NCBI GenBank assembly: GCA_030549495.1 | Contig: JAUIRK010000745.1 | Span: 248,001 to 312,000, forward strand | Reading direction: 5' to 3' | Length of the DNA: 64,000 nt | Source of the DNA: Nectonema munidae | Taxonomy: Eukaryota; Nematomorpha; Nectonematoida; Nectonematidae | Part shown: positions 33,425 through 46,900 of the stretch, in pieces | Numbering within the stretch: the stretch's first letter is position 1 | How the letters are laid out: every line of letters starts with the position of its first letter | Notes under the pieces: model-generated | Told to the model about the DNA's origin: nothing | The model's database searches: none | What the model saw: only the letters and a program-made list of their open reading frames with translations | Position numbers and translations under genes: made by a program

Positions 33425-34150
33425 AGACAAAAAATTGCCGTTCCGTTTATTTTGAATAATTTACTTCACCTATTCAATAAAATGCACAAAGATGGAACAT
33501 ACACAGAAACATTAAAATTAACAAACATAATACCTGCATATAAATCTGCTAACAAAAACGAACCTAGTAATTATCGTCAGATATCAATTCAACCATTTTT
33601 CGGCAAACTCTTTGAAAAAATTATATCCACTAGGATGAACATTTTTGTTTCTAAATATAATTTATTGAATAGTAATCAATTCGGTGTTAGATCAAATGTT
33701 CTAGACTTAAGCAAAGATTTGATCAGATTAATCATAAATTGCTTATTTTAAAATTAGAGAAATATGGCTTTAGAGGTAAGTTCTTAAATTTTATCAAAAA
33801 TTATTTATCTGATAGGAAATATTATGTCCAAATAAATGGGGAAAATTCTAGGATTAATTGTTCCAACAATGGTCTTTCCCAAGGCTTTGTTCTGAGACCT
33901 CTTCTTTTCAACCTCTATGTTAATGATATACTTAACCAGGATAAAAATTGCAGTTGTTACTTGTATTCTAGTGATTGTGTTATCACCTACAAAAGTGTTA
34001 ATTAGAAAGATTTTGGTAAAGTAGGTTTATTTCTTAATAAAGTTAATAGCTGGTGTATCCACAATTATCTCTCCATCAATATGAATAAAACTCAATACAT
34101 GATATATAATTATAGAGGTCATAGTCCTTCACAATTTATTGTTATTTGTT
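33425..34150 (+). mobile_element. LINE RT piece (CR1/Jockey type)
   Basis: It reads TLKLTNIIPAYKSANKNEPS, NYRQISIQPFFGKLFEKIIS, and after a gap YGFRGKFLNFIKNYLSDRKY, NGLSQGFVLRPLLFNLYVND and NKTQYMIYN. These are RT motifs 1-7 of a CR1/Jockey-like LINE: NYR-IS, EKI, a QG..L-PLLFN-Y-ND core and K-T--M. The YADD box is changed to YSSD. Several frame changes; 5' and 3' ends missing. Confidence 0.75.
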
Positions 34151-34154
34151 AATT

Positions 34155-35400
34155 ACAAGACCCATAGCCATTCTTCCTGTCCTTGGGAAAATACTTGAAA
34201 AAATAATCCGTAAAAGACTTATACACTACATATATAAACTAATTCATCCTTCAAAATCTGCTTACGTCCCACACAGAAATACCGAATCAGCCTTCTAAAA
34301 ACTCACTGACTACCTTGTTCACTCTTTAACCTCTCACAAAACATCCGCCGTCCTATTCCTCGGCATTGACAATGCCTTCAATAGCGCCTGCCACCCTGCC
34401 ATGATCTTTAATATTCATCCCAAAAAATATTCCTGCTACATCATCAAGTTCATAAGCAACTACTTACACAAGCGCTGTCTGATCTTCCACGACAACCACT
34501 CTGAGAATTTTCTCGGACGCAGCCAAGACATCGAAGAAGTGTTCCTACTCTTTTTCCTTGTACAAAGGCTTATCAGTCTCTTCATTTTTCTCCACCGGTG
34601 CACCCCTCAACTGTCTAACCACAACCTATGAATGCTAATGCCAAGCCCTAATTGCTTCGAGCAATTATATTATAGACCATCTCATCAACTTCACTATCTT
34701 TTGGCTCCCAAAATCATTCACGGTAAATAAAACCATACCCTTTCTTACTTCCATATTATTATGCATACTCCAGGGGCCCTGTAAACTCAGACATTACTGA
34801 AAACATACACGTTGATTACCTCGTCAAATAATCCCTTTCCAAACATGTACAACATTTCTGACCTCAATACATCCAGATGTCTTCTTTTGTGAGCTCACGC
34901 TACACACTTGGCAGCTTTCTCTCCGACACTCCACCAACCTCCTGGTGTCTCACATAACCAACCTCGATACTATCCACCAATTATGGTCGAAACAGAAATT
35001 TTTACCCTCGCGACCTTTAATAAGATATCTTTCTCGCCACTGCCCTTCCAAAAACTATCTTTTTCGTATCAATCTCTCTAGAAACCATAACTGTCGGTTT
35101 TGTTGCGCACACCTCGAAACCGCATATAACCTAACCTTTACTTGCCCATCCTTCATCACTCATAGACACAACCTCATAAACTCTTGCATCAAAATTCTAG
35201 GATATTTCCCCACCAATCTAAGCGATCTTCTCCCTCATCCAGGTATATTGAACTTTTTATCTACCCTAATTTGCATTAACGAATTTTTATCTGTATTCCC
35301 ACACGCTACGCAGTACTTAGCTCTCAAGTTCTCCCTTCAGATCTAATTGAAAGCTCCATCAACTCAGAAAACCTCTCCTTAATCTCATCACGAAATTCGC
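34155..35400 (+). mobile_element. LINE with RT remnant and C-terminal zinc knuckle
   Basis: It starts RPIAILPVLGKILEKIIRKR and continues through decayed RT (SKSAYVPHRNTESAF, then VLFLGIDNAF). The 133-codon frame 34945-35346 reads HCPSKNYLFRINLSRNHNCR, FCCAHLETAYNLTFTCPSF and FPTNLSDLLPHPGIL. The C-x2-C-x~14-C knuckle with ETA-NL-FTCPSF is the C-terminal end of I/R1/Jockey-type LINEs. It abuts the previous LINE piece, and its family differs. It is less AT-rich than its surroundings. Confidence 0.75.
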
Positions 35401-36878
35401 AAGCATATCAATTAAATTTTAAAGTGCTTTGACATCTCTTCCTACCTACCTACCTTATCAAGTTTCATATTTCCTTACTTTTATAAACATTATTCCCTTT
35501 GTCTTCAGATCTCCTTCCAATTTACACTGATCAAAAATCATAATTTGTATAATTTATAATTTTATTTTGTTGTTTTTATTTATAAAATTTTATTTTATAT
35601 TTTGGTAAACTTTTTACTCCAAATGTAATTTAAAATTTTAATCTGAGATAACATTATAAAAGAAAGAGATTGAACCAAGCCTCCCCAAGTTCAATTTTCT
35701 GATATACAATTATATAAAACTCACCCACTAATATAAATTATAAAGCATATTTACGCAGATATCTGAAGAAATGTTTCCCAATTTTTTGCACCGCTTTCAC
35801 TTTTATTGGTAAGTTCTTTTTATTTAACGAAGTCTCTAAACCAATGGCCTAGCCATGAATTTAGAAGAAATTTTTATGACACAATATAAAATAATTTTAG
35901 TGACAGAAATTTTTCTAGAGAGTCACTTCTCCTTTTTGTACCAAAATCCCCTTTATCGACAAATACAAATCTACGTTTGCTCATGCATATCAGCCAAAGT
36001 AGTGGTGCTATGTAAATTTAATACCTGCGGTTTCAATTTTTTAAAATCTTTACTGCTTAGTATGTATCTTATTTTGATTGAATTTCATTTCAAAACTTAA
36101 TTGCTCTATGTAGAAAAGAGTAATTTTCAACTTTCTTGTTTCTTTACAAATAATGTTTTCGCTGTTTCTAAAGTTATGATTGTAAATTTCTTTATTGTTT
36201 ATGAACATATCAAAAAATTTACAATCCAATATTCGATGAATTTTTTCATCTTTAGTTTTTCTTGATTATATTACAATATTAGATTTTACTTTTGACGAAA
36301 ACATAAAAAGAAGCTCTAACTTTATTTTTTTTTGAAATAATTTTTTTCCTTTTCACTAAAAATCTTTATTTTATTCAAAATATTTATGAATAAGGTGCAT
36401 CTTCTCAAATTTTAATTAGCTCATTAATTCGCCACATATTTCCTGTTGCTTAGAGGATTAAAATAATGTGTCTTTTTCAGAGATGGAGTATACGTTGCAA
36501 CATTTTAAACTTTTTAGGACAAAATGGTGTATATTTTTTGAAAATTTTCCATTAATTTTAGTAAATATTTATTTCATCTTCTCATTTTCCCATCTCAGAC
36601 GTTTTCTTCAAAAATGTTTTGAAAACAAATTTGACTTATTTCTTTAATTTTGTTTTCGTGTTATATCCTAACTCTTTTGCATATATCCCATGCATGCTTT
36701 TAACATTGGTCCTATCTATAAAGAAAATAAATACGTTGAGAAATATTGTTTTTTGCATTTGTTGTCATAAGCTGTAAGCCTCTATAAATTATATGCAAAG
36801 AAGAATATTCCCATGCTGAGCATGAATAAAGCTCTTTATTATTATGAATTATATATTCGAATATATTTTGTTATGTAG
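35401..36878. other. AT-rich stretch 5' of the first visible exon of gene B
   Basis: No coding exon or element was recognised. An acceptor-like TTTTGTTATGTAG ends at 36878, so the right part may be intron following a 5' exon that I could not find. Confidence 0.4.
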
Positions 36879-37972
36879 AAGAATGAGAATTTCCTCTTCA
36901 CTCGAAAGTTTCAAATCATCGGATGAATGCCTCAATGTAACGAATAGGAAAGGACGCATAAAAACTGCATTAAATGATACCACTACCAGTGAACCAGACC
37001 TCTCACTCTCCATGAATTCATTGGATACTTTTCTAAGTGCTCAAGAAAACCTCAGCATTAAATCGGATACAAAGGCGGATAAAAATGAGTGTGCTCAAAC
37101 TTCCTGCATTTTCAAAACTTCTTCGTGTTCCGATCTGCGTTCAAACGCGCTTCCTTTGTATGGAAAAGCGAAACTAAGACGCTTTTCTTCATCTTCCAAA
37201 GTGAGCGGTGGCGTGCAAGTCTCTTTTTTGAAGGAAACTGCCCTGCATAGCCCGCTCTCTTTGGTCCTGGACACGGTTGACTCTTTTCCGCGCAATTTAG
37301 TGGGGCAGGATGCAGCACTCCTGGTGAGTATGCAAGAACGTATTTCCTCCTACAAAAAGATGATGAATAAAATCTGTCTGAACAAACTCCCCGATAATGG
37401 AAATCTTTTGTTCGTTAAGTTGAAGACCTTAGAAAAGGAATACGCTGATTCTGTTGAAAAAATGATCAATGCAAATACTCCTAAAGAACCGTTGAAATCG
37501 GGAAGACAGGAGGAAGATGCTGTTAAAGCAGATTTGGCAAGGAATCTTCACCCATCTCAAGAAAACCTCAACGAATCCTTCCAAAAGTCTCTAGCCATCT
37601 CCAACGAACAAAAGAATACGATTGGAGTTAAGGTGGCTGGAAATAAGTTCCTACCGAAGAGCAAAGATCTTTTTTCTCGGCCCGCTATAAAATTTATGTG
37701 TGAACTGCCTCTCTCACAGAGTGACGACGTAACTGCAAGCAGGGGTGTATTCATGAAGAAGTTCGTTTCTCATTTGGAGGTAGTAAAGTTATCCGTGGAA
37801 GATTTGCACAAGTCTCTGAACAGGAAGCCTGCAAAAACGGAGATAAGTGAATTGGGGTCCAAGTTTTTGACATCCACCATGTTTGAGCATCAAAAGCAAG
37901 CGCTGTGCTGGATGCTTTGGCGTGAAAGCGAAAAGTGTGGAGGAGGAATTTTGGCAGACGAAATGGGAATGG
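36879..37972 (+). CDS. TTF2: TTF2-like exon 1
   Basis: ATG at 36883 is preceded by an acceptor-like TATGTAG, so the true start could lie in an earlier exon. The frame gives a long Ser/Asp/Lys-rich disordered region. Residues around 150-200 ([13 protein letters not shown], then [20 protein letters not shown]) match the short conserved 'LPD-G' helix upstream of the ATPase core in TTF2 proteins. The ATPase core starts with [20 protein letters not shown]. It ends inside the Walker A glycine codon (ATG G|gtacgt). The vertebrate-type GRF zinc finger is not seen. Confidence 0.8.
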
Positions 37973-40900
37973 GTACGTCTTTTATTTCACCACATACTAG
38001 GCTAAGGAACTTTTTTTCTCAGCTATGCTGCACTAAAATTGGTTGAGTTAATTGATATAAAAAATAAATATATCGATAATTTTTTGTCTTTGAAAAAGCT
38101 GCCTCAGGAATAAAATATAGAATTTTGAATGCCAAAATTAATATAAATACTAAAAATATTAAAAAAAAAGTTTATAAAAATATAAAAGTGAAAAAACTGA
38201 ACACTTTATTGGTGATGTTGCTGAATAGTTTCGGAGTATAAACTCCTTTTACAAAGCAAATATATATAAACGATAAAATGGTGAAAATGAGATGTAAAGA
38301 GGAGCTTATACTCCGAAACTAGTCACGAATATCCCCAATAAAGTGTTCAGTTTTTTCATTTTTATAAACTTTTTCCACCTTATCTTCAATGGGCATATCT
38401 GTCAACAAACTTTGAATCTAAATATTTATCACTTTCCCGCTTGATATGGCATACGTTTTATTGCTCCTTCGTCGATGATGTTTGTTCGTGGTATATCAAT
38501 GTAAGATTCTTCTTTCGCTCAATGACTTTTAAAGCATTTTTAGCAAAAAACATTCGTTTTTTAACACAATGAAAGAGTTTATCATAAGTTTCGCTCTCTA
38601 TTTTCGGCCTGAAAACCACATTTCTTGACAATCGTATGCAATAAAAGAAGCAGCAATTTCTCAAGCTTGTCTATAATCAGGTAGAAGGAAATAAGTTATG
38701 AGAACAAAAATTACTCTTGCTCTTTGAATTGCTGGCTAAAATTTCAATTTATTTTTGGCAGTTTGCCACTTTCTTTAAAAAGCTTAAATCCGAATCATAA
38801 AATCCCAAGAAACTTTAAATCATCTCCTCACCCAATATTTTTTGATGTAGGCATCTCAATTTCTGGAATGTATCATTTCTTTAAGTTATTGTAATTTGTA
38901 TTATTTCTTCTATAAATTCATCGTTTAAATGAAAAAAGGACTTTTAGTTTGTTTATTAGTGTAAAAATCCAAATTGTGTCTCAATAGTCTTTATAGGTCT
39001 AGGCTGTGATGTTGGCATGCATTAATTTAAGCTCAACAAGATCCATTTTTACTATTTCTTGCTGCAATGTAGACACAACTCCTTTATGCTGCTGACCAGT
39101 GTGTACAGCTGTAGTATCGCAGATGACGTATACTTTCAACTGAACTATTTTGACTTCAAAACTCCTAAATAAATTTTAATTTGCAGGCTTTGAAGACACT
39201 ACTTGATATTCTTCTCCATGCATTCAACTTTTTTCATAATTGTATATTCTTTTACCATCAAAATGCAAACAAAGATTCCCTTCTTTTTGTAACATTTCCT
39301 TCATTTTCAGCTTTTGTAGTTTTCCAAACGTAATCATTCCTTTGAATATTCCATATTGAGAGGGAGTCAGCAAATATATTCCTTCTTTTCAAAGGCTTCC
39401 ATATTTTTGAACCTCGGGAAAAATAAAAAACATTACCCCGTATCATTAAGCTTAATTAAGAATGAAATAGAATGGACAAGAGAGGAGTAGGAATTCAGAA
39501 AAATTTGTTGTCTTTTTTGGAAGACGCTTGAAAGTCCGCCCTTTATTCCAATTTCAAGGATGTGCGCCCCTGAATCAATCACATTTTTTCCGTATAAACA
39601 TCATAGGATGTCTAGTAGACTCTTTTCCTTCAGACTACATTCACTCATAAAACTCTCCAACATTCAGTTATTTGTTTTCAGTTGTTTTCTCTATGAATCA
39701 AATATCGTTTCCTCAATTCCTCTAATGTGCCTGATAGACTACTTCATTTTCAAATGAAAAGTTTATTGGCTCCCCCCCCCCCCCCCTCCCCCAACAATTT
39801 TGGATTTGTTTAAACTAGTGTATATGCGATATGAAAATTTAATTAAAATATTTTCGCTGGAAGTATAGTATTTAAATTTCACAAATTTTGTAAAAAAATA
39901 TAAAGTAGTCTTATAAATTTAGGTATGCGCTGAATACACTCTATTTTAAAGGATTGCTTGAATATTTGGTCTCCCGTGGTATTTCCAGACCACTAATTTT
40001 GAAAATTGCAAAAAAAAATTCACCCCCCAATAATTTTGAGGATGTGCGCCCCTGGTTTACTTTTAAAATATGTTTTTATACCAAATCAGCAATGCTAGTT
40101 ACATTTCTGGATTCAGTTTTTGCTTCTAAGATTTGAAAATATCTGCAAGCGTCAATAAAAGATGTGGTCTAAGTCTGAAAACTGCTTTCAAATATATCTC
40201 AAATTTTATATGAAATATATATTTTTATACCAAATCAAGCATGCTAATTTCATTTCTGGACTCAATTTTTGCATTTCGGATTTGAAAATACCTATAAGTA
40301 TCAATCAAATTTGCGGTTTAGTTCTAAAATTTTTCTCCAAAAATGTCTCGATTTGAAATCTAGTAACTAATGGATTCTCAGAATTTTAAGGAAAAGTAGA
40401 TGAAAGAGCCAATTGTAAACGTTGTTTAGAGAAAATTAAAGTGTCTGGATCAAGTGCTAAAGGGCTAGTTTGTCATTCAAAACATAAACATGAAATACAT
40501 GTTGGAAGTCGAAGCGTCTTTCAATGCACATCATAATATGTATGCAATTTTTTAGTATGACGTTTAAAACTCAAAGACAAAAGAAATGAGAAAAAGTAAA
40601 AATTAATTTGATTTCCTTCGAATTTTAAATTTATTCAAAAATTTCCAAAATAGCAGAAAATTTATTTCATCTTTGCTTTACTTAGTTGTAGAGGCAAAAT
40701 GATGGTCAACAGGAGTAGAAGCCAATTCACTCTGCTTCCCTTGCTCGAGCTCTTATTAGTACATATGGGTGTCTCCAGCGCCGGCTTTTTCATGGGTTAA
40801 TTTTGTAAATTCAATAAAACGCTGAGTCTCTTCATGATATACAGCCACCCAAGACTAACGCCTATAACCTACTTTTTCATATTTTAGGAAAAACTTTGAG

Positions 40901-43900
40901 TTTGATATCTCTTCTGTGCGCAGACAAGGAACTCCTCAACGACCATAAATTCTCTACACACGAAGCAGAAGGAGGAGAAGAGGAGGAAGATTTCCTGGGG
41001 AAAAGTTTGGAGCAGGAGAGAAAACTTTTGCCTTCCGGAGCGACACTCGTCTCATGTCCCCTCTCTCTACTTAGCCAATGGCACAACGAAATCGTGAAGC
41101 ACACACTGTATTTCTTTCATTCCATACGCACATATTTGCTATGGCGTCGGTCAAGGACCTACGCAGTCTTCTGCACAGAGACGTATCCTTCCGACCAGAG
41201 GCGAAGCCTGCCTTCGTGGCCATAGTCCGCCAAAATTACTTAGCGAGACTCACTCCTGACCTACTTTTCAAATTTTCTGCTCTTCACCAGGGAGAGACCC
41301 GATTTTCCTTAGAGTGGTGCTTCCCTTGTCCGGCCCTTTTCCCTACCTCCAAATTTGCGATCTGGAGGGTTCTCTGAATTGAACATAGTACGACGCGATT
41401 CCTCATCGCATTCTTCCTACGAATGAATTTTTTTAAATTTCACCCACGCCTTATTTTAACATGTCATGGCTGTTTTCTGGAAAGGCTCCCTTTTCAAGTT
41501 TTTACAATCACAGTGAACTTTGCCTAAGTTTTATCACTAGTTAAATATTTGTACCGAAAGCACTTGATTTGAATCTTTTGCAAGTTGTACCTACACCATG
41601 ATCTTGTCATCTTTTCAGGCAAAGTGTACACGAGTCCCCAAGTATAAAATGTACAAAATTAAAAAAGAGTTATTCATCGCACGCAACTTTAAATCATTTT
41701 AGAAATCAGGTCATAGCGCATTGTGATGAGGAGCCCAACTCCAAAACACACCCTCTAGACACCTACAATGATTGCAAACTAAACTAAACTAGTTACATGG
41801 GAGGAATTGGCTTGTCGAATCAGTACAAAAGCTCTAATTCTTAGTATTTACGAATTTTTTGGATTCATTAGAAACTCCCCTATAAATTGCTATTTGGTTT
41901 TCAAAAAATTGAATATTAGTTATTGCCTCTTTTATTAAGTTGAAGCGAGTTACACGATTCATAAATAACCTCACAGAAAAGAAAGTACGTCTTCTTTTCT
42001 AATTGTAGCCAAAAAATTCCTTTCATTTTCCAGATTTTTGTGAAAAAAGATGAATGTTTGCACTAAAAATAAAAAAATATGATGGAACATCTTTTTTTTG
42101 TATAACCTGTGACAATTTTTTCCATTCAAAAAGACGGTTACTCTTTATTTTGCTGTTTAGTCCATACATGGAAATATGAATTTAACGATGAAAAATGATT
42201 TTATGATAATAATAAATATTTAAATTGTTTTCAAGTGTATTTTTCTAAATAAAAGTTTATACCTTAGATCACTCTGGTTTCCAACCTTTTTTAAATGACG
42301 GCGCACTATTGAGCTCTTTAAGTTTTGGCGGCGCACCAATCACAAAAATGAAAGTTTTTTTCTCAAGAAGTCTTTTCTGCAATAAAATTTGGGTTTGACT
42401 ATATATCAGCAAATTGTGAATTTTTCACATTAATAAAACATATCCGTTATTCAGTACCGGGTATAGAATAATAATCGCGAATGTCAGTGGGACAGTTGTG
42501 CCTGGTACTACTGCTGCCATATGGGGGCGAATGTGAGAGAGACATACTCTTAACTATTCTTCAATGTTTTTAAGTCTTTGACGTTTTTAATGTTGTTGAG
42601 ATAAGAAAATCCCAGCCCACATAGGTACGAAGTTGAGTATCGCAGTAAGACTTTGATGGCTTTTATACTTAGAGTTGGATACTCTTTCATAACAGAAATC
42701 CAAAAGGCGTCTAATGGCAGTTGTGCGTACTTTAATTTGAGTCCACGATCACTGGAAAGGCTGCTAAAAATTGTTCCTCTTCACATAACTCAAAATTGGA
42801 AAGCTTGATAATGTCAAATCCTCACTAATAATGGGAATCATCTTGGTAAAGCAGGTTTTGCGAACTGATGGAAACATATCCAAATCCAAAGTAACTAATT
42901 ATTAGGGATTATTGAGATATCCTAATATTTACTCCATTTTGGACATCCATAATTCATTTTTAAAGTATTTACAAAATCGATCAAGTTTTTCATCATCAAA
43001 GAAAATAAATAGTTCTTTCTGAAGCTGATTTACGCGAGATAGCGCCTTTCCTTTCTACAACCATCTTACTTCTGTGTGCAATAGTAAACGAACATCCATA
43101 TGACAGAATCCATATCCTTGCACGCACAGCAACTCAAAAATTCTTGACTTGATTGCTCGAGTTTTTATGAAATTTGCCACTTCAATAACTTGATTCCACA
43201 CCTCCTTTAGTTCATTTTGTGTTATCTTTGAAACTAAAATTTCTCTGTGTAAAAAACAAAGAATTCTGTTTTTCCACTAAAGATGCGAAACCTTTTCAGA
43301 ACCAGTCATTAATGGTGCTCCGTCGCTACATATTCCCAAACATAAATCCCATGATAAGCCATATTTTTTATTGTAATTGTATCACAAATATCTTGACTTT
43401 TTGTAGTTGTGGGTAACTGTTTGCAGCATAGAAATTGATTACTTTTGGCATCTTCATCAATAACACGTACAAATGCAATTAACTGTGCGTTCTTACTGAC
43501 GTCAGTGGATTCATCGATTACTCGAGAGACAAACAGACTATTTTGAAGATTTGCTATTGCACTTTCATCAATACATACCATTTTTGCATGCTGGAAGGAT
43601 CACTGATTCTGCAAGAACATGAGACTTCGATTTAAGAGCACTACTTTCTGCCACCTCATATCGATCAAGCCATTTGAGCCTCTTCGGACACACTCATTCT
43701 TTTCTTAAATAGTTGACTTTGCGTTGCATTTAATTCTAACAACAGTTGGAAATAATCGACGCCTTTAGTTAGAAGGCAGGATGATTAGTAGTAAGGTGTC
43801 TTTCCATCTTTGAAATCATTGCTTCATTAGATAAGTTTGGAACACAACACATAGCCGAGAAAGAATCTGTGTATCTCCAGTCCATTGAAATCCAAATTTC

Positions 43901-46900
43901 AAGTAATCATCATTATACAACCGGTGAACTTTTGATTTTTTAAATGAAGTTGTAGAATTTTTTGTCACTTCTTTTTAGAAACTTGTCCATAATTAAGGGT
44001 GAATTGAATCTAAAATTGAACAAAAAATAAATCAAAAAGGGAACCACTGCCTTAGATGCACAACCAACCCCATTCAAGAGTTTTGACTGAATCAGCAGTA
44101 AAAATTTGGTATTTTATCCAAATAATACTAGAAATGTTGAATTATGCACGTATAAAATGTTATGTCTGAAGTTGCTGAAAATTTTGAACTCGATGTGATG
44201 CTATATTTTCTAAAACCTCGAGAGGTTGGATGGGTGAGACAAGCCCTCACATTTTTTAGACATTACATATAAAGACGTGAAAGAACCCCTCAATACTTTT
44301 ACTCATTATTACCCAATTTGTACCGGCATTCATTTGTTTAGGATTTGGTATATACAAAAAGGGAGCCAACTTTGTTTACTTTTTATAAGAAAATTTTTCT
44401 TTCTCACCATTAAATTTGTAATAGCGCTTTGTGGTATTAAATTGGAAGGTTTAAGTTTCTATGTTCTATTATATCTAATTATATCCATTGATTTTGTGTC
44501 GGAATTAAATCGGTGTTAGAGAAGTCGAGGTTAGCGTTTTAGAGTTTCGTTATCATCAAGACATGACATTTTGTAAATATATTTTGACAAATTGAAATCT
44601 CTTTTTATTGGCTCCTACAATTTAGCTTAATGAACGATCATTTTCCTATGTACTTAGTTTTGAATTCGTTGTATGCAACTCATGATCCCCTTATTTTGAG
44701 TTGCACGAGCAAACAAAGAGAAAAGGTCTAGAATTTTCAAAATGACATTAATTCTTGATGATAACAAAACCTCCAAAAACACTAATCTGAAAAAATGAAA
44801 GTTGAGCGTTAAATAAAGTTTTTTGAGTCTTGAATTTTGGCTAAATGTCCTTATTGTTTTTTGTGACTTTATCAAAAAATAGATTTGCAAAGCATCTCTT
44901 TAAAAGCGCCCATTTTATCTTCCCCGGTGTCTGACATAAAGGTATTAGACTGAATGGAGGCCACTTTTCGTGCGTGCTTGGAGACTGTCATCGACGAAGA
45001 AGCCTTCTAATGCGAAGTGTGCAGTCCGTTTTAGACTCATGCGTTGCCACTTTTATTGATGCCGTGATCTTGCATCTCCCCGAATTAATATCACATCTTA
45101 AAAGACGTCAGTGCATGTAACGATGATATCACTTCTTCAAAAGCCCTAATTGTGCACTCGTCTACATATTGGTCGTTAGCATCCTTTCTAATGATGTCCA
45201 TTTCTCCCTGCTTGCAAAGTCCCTCCCAAGAGAGTCTTCTTCTTCTTTTCCTAACCCTTTTCCCAAGGTTCGGGATTGGCGGCCATGATCTCAATCCTCC
45301 ACTTCTTTCTGTCCTGAGCATGACATTCTTCCCATCCAATTTCGGCTAGACTCCCTTTAATTCCATCTTTTGAAAGGTCGTCCTCTTTTCCTTTTTCCCA
45401 TTATTGGACAATCCATTAATCTGCGCACCGCATCCTTCTTTTCTTTTCTAAGAACATGCCCAAACAATCCAAGACTACTTCGTTCGGTCACGCTAACCAT
45501 AACCTCACCCCTTTTCTAACCTCTTCATTCTTCAGGTGATCTTTCAGTGAGACTCCTATTATTTTTCTCAGCATACGTATTTCGGTTGTTGCAAATCTAT
45601 TCCCATCTTCTTTAAACTGAGAGAAGATCTTCAGCCTTCTCTCTCCAGCCGCTTTCTCTTCAGCCAAATATATAGCTATTTTAGCTTTTTTTCCTTATTT
45701 TTAACGTAACCTTATTGTTCCCCTTTGTTTCTGAGTTACGTTTAAAAGCACACTTTTTTTCTCTAAGGGCATTTTTCACATCCTAGCTCCACCACCAAGA
45801 TTCCCTTTCCTTTACTTCACACCGTTTTGTTCTGCCTAAAACATTTTCGCTTGCTTTAATTACACTTTTTTGTTTCCATACTTTAATTTTTTGATCTTCC
45901 TCACCTTCTCTTTTTGGCCTTTGCTTTTCCACAATCAAGTACTAACAATTGATGTCGACTACCATTATCATTACCAGGTATCACTTATCAATCTTTTAAC
46001 TTTTGTTTTCATTTTCTTTGAGCAGTAAATAGTCTACTTGATCTTTCTTTCCCCCGCTTCTATAAGTTACAAGATGTTCCTCCTTTTTTCGGTATTTGGT
46101 CTTACAAACGAACAGCTCTTTTCTTCGCGCCATGTCCAAAATCGTATCGCCTTTTTCATTTCTTTTGCATATCCTCGATGTACCGGTGTGTACCCTTCTT
46201 TCTTTTTACCCACATGACCATTTAAGTTGGATCCAATTATCAGGCTTTCATTACTTCATCGATCATATCCTCTAAATCTGCTATAAAAGGTATCTTCTCT
46301 CTCTCCTGCAACCAGACCCACCAATTTCCCCAGCTGTTTTTCGAGTTTCGTTTGTCTCTTGAACACACAATATTTATATTTTTCTCTTCTCCATTTCATT
46401 AGCAATCTCAATTCTTTTACCTCTCAACTTCTCTCTTTCTCTGCCTACTTTTGTTTGGAAACATAGCATTTTATTTCAAGCAAAAACTTTTTTGGCCTGA
46501 TGCTCTTCCTGACGCCAACCACTTTGTATTTGGGTTTGGAAACCCTTAGTCTTTCCTCATCCAAGAGCTATACCTACAAGACAGTATTTACTGGCAGAGG
46601 CTATTTGAGACGTTTGCCATTTGAAGCCTTTCATGGAGAATTAGATCTTGTCCGCACTCCCTACGTTGGCAATTAACAGCATTGGGATTACTTAAGAGAG
46701 TATGTGAGATAAAATATTATTCCGCTTCCTGTTCTCAATCTCGCCAAGGTTTCGGAGAGACATTTATTCAATACTTTTGTGTATAATATAATATATTCAC
46801 AATTAATGCGCACTTTATAAAATATCAAACGTTTCTTGTTTCTCCATAGAGCTAGGATCAAAAATGATGTGAGAATATTTTGTTAACAGAATCCAAACTT

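Larger units (their letters stand above)
37973..40887 (+). other. TTF2-like intron 1
   Basis: It holds a foldback repeat (38165-38374), a 15-C run near 39772 and a forward array of the 148-bp monomer (40060-40360). The motif AGGATGTGCGCCCCTG occurs at about 39556 and 40038. Other parts are AT-rich with nothing recognised. Confidence 0.45.
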
